DNA from: Corydoras sp. C115
Lineage: Eukaryota; Chordata; Actinopteri; Siluriformes; Callichthyidae
Direction of reading: 5' to 3'
Assembly: GCA_019802505.1 (NCBI GenBank)
Contig: JAFMOC010000082.1
Coordinates: 271,001-335,000 of the forward strand
Length of the DNA: 64,000 bases
Part shown: positions 61,083-64,000 of the stretch, piece after piece
Layout of the letters: every line of letters begins with the position of its first letter
How positions within the stretch are numbered: position 1 is the stretch's first letter
Notes under the pieces: generated by a model
Told to the model about the DNA's origin: nothing
The model's input: the letters and a program-made list of their open reading frames with translations, nothing else
The model's database searches: none
Made by a program: the position numbers and the translations under genes

Positions 61083-61139
<57 letters not shown>
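60590..61139. repeat. (CT)n arrays with a tandem ~55-bp unit
   Basis: ACTCCACCTCCTTACAATAA, TATTTTAAATGTTAAATGAA, GTTTCAGATGCC occurs four times (about 60608, 60700, 60885, 61031), each followed by a CT run of different length. Confidence 0.93.
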
Positions 61140-61141
<2 letters not shown>

Positions 61142-61376
61142 ACAGTGATATTTCCCTTCTGTTCACTTCTCTTTTTAACTATTGAGTCACCTTGAGTCCT
61201 GGCTGCATGTAAGCAAGGCTATTGCTCCAAATAATGACTCACATGTGTGAACCATGTATTCACGAAGAAAAGTGAAATACCCCCCCTCACCCCCCACACA
61301 CACACACATTTGAAGGATTGAGTGGTATTTGATTGGAGTGATTAAGAATTTGAGAATTGTGTTGGTGGTAATAAAA

Positions 61377-61545
61377 TAAAGTAATAAGGCGTGAGAGGGC
61401 ATTGCATTATTGTTAATAAATCACAGGAAAGAGATGTTATTACGCACGACGTGTAGCGGAGTCCCATTACACCTCTTTCCCATGGTTTATTCACAATAAC
61501 ACACAACCTCGAGAGCCTTATTGCTTTTAGAAAGTGGTTACAAAC
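61377..61545. repeat. Palindromic repeat P1, copy 2
   Basis: AATAAATCACAGGAAAGAGA faces CCTCTTTCCCATGGTTTATT. Arms about 80 bp with AGTAATAAGGC / CCTTATTGCTT outer ends. Confidence 0.7.
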
Positions 61546-61754
61546 ACACAATAATAAAAATACTAGGTTTGATTCATAAATGCATTTATTGAAAGCAAAA
61601 AAAATCTAAACTTGTCTTCAGTGATGTAATGGAGACCAGTTTTTAAAATAAACATTGATCGCTGAGTTCCAAACTTCCAGTTCATCTTAAAATTAAATTG
61701 TGCCAGCTAGTGGCCAAGTTACTGAAGGCAGTTTATAAATAAACATCAGGAAAA

Positions 61755-61900
61755 CAGTGTATTGTATTTCACGCACTGATATGAATGTGAAGCTGTCAGA
61801 GGTGTGTCAGAGGTGTGCAATGTCACGGCTGGACAAATGGCTCAGCCAATCAGGTTTCAGGCCTGGAACTACCAGTTTTATAAACTCTATTTTTATTGTG
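61755..61900 (+). repeat. Repeat family U2, copy 2
   Basis: CACTGATATGAATGTGAAGC, GTCACGGCTGGACAAATGGC, TCAGCCAATCA match 13960-14117 in reverse. Confidence 0.6.
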
Positions 61901-61974
61901 AGGATTTATTCTTCACAATAATGCACAAACTTGTTCTCTGTTCTAAAAGTACACTCTGTTTTTATATTTATATC

Positions 61975-62200
61975 GGGTAGCTTAGTGGTTAAGGCCACGT
62001 TCGCCTCTCAGCGCTAGGGATTAATTGAATTCTCCAAAATTACCCCAAATAGGGTGTGTCTGTATGAGTGAGTGTGTGTGCCCAGTGATAGATTGGTGCC
62101 CTGTCCTGGGTGTATCTGTCCAGGGCCCGAGATGTTCTCCCCGGATGGGCATGGGGAACCTCCCCGCGACCCTAGTAGAGGATAAAGCGGAAGATAATGG
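61975..62200 (+). mobile_element. V-SINE with core deletion
   Basis: CTAGGGATT joins AATTGAATTCTCC, losing the B-box and the conserved core. Ends GGAAGATAATGG. Confidence 0.87.
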
Positions 62201-62230
62201 AGATATATATATGATCTTCTTCTTGACTTG

Positions 62231-62496
62231 AAGTTTCCATGTTCTCCCCGTGTCTGCGTGGGTTTCCTCCAGGTTCTGCGGTTTCCGCCCATAGTCCAAA
62301 AACATGGATCAAGGCCAATTGAATTCTCCAAATTGCCCCATATAGAGTGTGTCTGTGTCTGAGTGAATGAGTGTGTGCCCAGCGATAGATTGGTGCCCTG
62401 TCCTGGGTGTATCTGCCCAGCGCTTGAAACGTTCTCCCCTGGATGGGCATGGGGAACCCCCTTAACCCCCCGTGGATGGATGGATGGATGGATGAA
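62231..62496 (+). mobile_element. V-SINE, head truncated
   Basis: Starts AGTTTCCATGTTCTCCCC, (GGAT)n tail. Confidence 0.87.
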
Positions 62497-62599
62497 GGTT
62501 TTGTAAATGAATTACAAACAAGTTGCAAGTTTTGTATATACATTTTATTTACCACCCCTATCTTATAGCTTCATCTGTTTGTCTGTGTGTCTGGGAAAA

Positions 62600-62800
62600 C
62601 GTTTGCAAATGCTATTTCACCCATTTATCCGCTTAGGCTGAAACTTGAATCAATAAAAAAGAACACATGAATCAATTTAAAAAAAAAACGATTAATTAAC
62701 TAACTAGTGGTAGTTAAATATGTTTTCTATAGATAAATTGCCCATTTTATACTTCACAAGCAGAATTAATTTAGGATAAAGCAATTTAACACTATATAGG
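62600..62800 (+). repeat. Repeat family U1, copy 3
   Basis: AACGTTTGCAAATGCTATTTCACCC, GATTAATTAACTAACTAGTGG, AGAATTAATTTAGGATAAAG. Confidence 0.65.
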
Positions 62801-63072
62801 GGTAGTTTTTCATTTGATTTTTGGTTATATTTAGCTTGTTAAACTGAGATTCAGTTTGCATTGGAGCTTATGATCTTCACTTAAACTCAGATTTCCCCCC
62901 CTAATTTGCATAGTACAATAAAAGTACAAACACTGGAGGTGGAATAAACAAATATGAAGGTTATGTAAGTAGCAGGCGGAATAAACTACACATCTCAAAA
63001 CCCTTCGATTCATATTTCATTCTCTTTTTTGAACCCTGCCTTCATTAACACAACTTCACTCGCTCTCGCGCG

Positions 63073-63104
<32 letters not shown>

Positions 63105-64000
63105 AAGTACAAATCATGTGCTTATGACACATATATGAATACACTTAGACAGACTCCTAGACAGAACAGGAACCTTCAATATCCAGTGAAACTGGAACAA
63201 ATATTTATTGTAAAATATCCACAAATAAATTTACATAAGGATGATAAAACTATAGTATAGAAATGTTTTATCTTGTGTTGCCTCAGGACTTCTCGACAGC
63301 GCACATTGGGCCTCGTGATTGGAAGTGTTGGGAAGTGTTGCTCTGCTTCTCTTTTCTCCTCCCTTCAGTCTTGGGTGGCTCATGGGATCTGGGTTTCATA
63401 CACACATCAGCTGTTGATCTGACCTCAAACACACACATGTTTAATAAGCTTGTGATGGGAGAAGCCAGACGCACACAGGGCCATGCTGTAGCACTTTACT
63501 GTCTGTTTTATTCTGGGATTAGCCCAGAGCATTGGGGGGGGTTGATCTATAGTTCTGCTAACAGTAGTGATGCCTTTGCTAATAAATACTATTTTCTATG
63601 TAATTCCAGTGGCTTTAGTGCTATTTAGCATAGTCTGCAGTATGAATCAGTCTGCTGCAGTATCATCAGCACCCTCTCTATACATCGCCTTGTTCCGGCC
63701 TTTCAGTGCTCACCACTTTTAGGACAATAGTCCCTAAACAATCTATTTCTAAGTTGTAAGTGGTGTATCAGATGGATGTTGTTGGATAAGAGTGCCAGCC
63801 ATGTATAAAGATATGATGTTCAGTTGCTAATAAGATTAGGTAATCGCTCGCTTGTGTGTGTTGTAAGCAGTGCAAAACCATGAGCAGAGAAGAAAGAAAA
63901 TGCTGAAACACAGTGTGGAAAACCACCCACAGACCAATCTGTGCTGTTCAGAAAGAGAATGAGCAAGAGATAGAGAGTAGTGCAAGTTGAATAGCTGGCG
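62801..64000. other. Distal sequence, possible 3' UTR of a minus-strand gene
   Basis: Mostly non-repeat apart from a CT/CA run at 63069-63105. TTTATT at 63204-63209 would be a poly(A) signal on the minus strand. Open frames at 63263-63628 (+) and 63283-63474 (-) have no recognisable domain or exon borders. Nothing firmer can be said. Confidence 0.25.

Noticed and set aside
60590..61139. CRISPR-like array (repeated 55-bp unit with variable spacers)
   Set aside because: The spacers are all CT runs and the genome is eukaryotic.
63263..63628. 121-codon open frame near the right edge
   Set aside because: No recognisable motif and no splice borders in phase with gene 2. A chance frame is more likely.

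Overview
The window is vertebrate nuclear DNA and almost certainly from a teleost fish. It has split genes with GT-AG introns, a very high load of tRNA-derived SINEs of the V-SINE (DANA/Mermaid-like) type, L2, L1/Tx1, hAT, pogo and Tc1-like remnants, solo LTRs and long dinucleotide arrays. The SINE style suggests an otophysan such as a catfish, but this is only an inference. There is no sign of operons, CRISPR or prokaryotic genes.

Two plus-strand protein-coding genes can be reconstructed. Gene 1 (4762-22141) is the 3' part of a death-associated protein kinase, best matched to DAPK2. Nine exons join without a frame break into 264 codons plus stop, running from the GGELFDF segment of the kinase domain through HFDLKPEN, DFG and APE to the calmodulin-binding autoregulatory segment and an arginine/serine-rich C-terminus. 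The roughly 100 residues carrying the ATP loop lie upstream of the window. Gene 2 (coding exons 50860-59217, possible non-coding first exon ending at 32111) encodes a Ser-rich, probably disordered protein. Its motif order (RRHSWEPG, SLSLENF, SLSSLTEEE, RTFSFLRKM) resembles the region before the C1/DH-PH domains of AKAP13/ARHGEF28-type RhoGEFs. It may end early in a terminal exon (GAC TGA, then AATAAA) at about 59.2 kb. That identity is tentative.

Layout: 0-4.7 kb is intron or upstream sequence with a 1.5-kb element bounded by inverted repeats, SINEs and a hAT element with a BED-finger remnant. 4.7-22.1 kb holds the kinase exons, with introns stuffed with SINEs, a pogo nested in a hAT, a Tc1-like element and two solo LTRs with clean 5-bp target duplications. 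22.1-31.8 kb is intergenic and contains a hAT carrying L1 and SINE insertions and a large inverted duplication. 31.8-32.1 kb is a CpG-rich candidate promoter and first exon, followed directly by a 15-bp minisatellite and about 0.9 kb of ACATA-type satellite. 33.5-50.8 kb is a very long repeat-filled intron with SINE multimers, an L2 3' end, a second pogo and 1 kb of GT-rich repeat. 50.8-59.3 kb holds the gene 2 coding exons. 59.3-64 kb is SINEs, CT arrays and little else.

About 75 V-SINE copies and fragments are recognisable, perhaps a third of the window. Many short open frames are translations of this SINE or of microsatellites, not genes. The most interesting material is structural: SINE internal tandem multimers, a candidate SINE 3' transduction, chimeric neighbouring SINEs, head-to-head SINEs beside kinase exons, and nested insertions with readable target-site duplications. 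I see no clearly new gene system.
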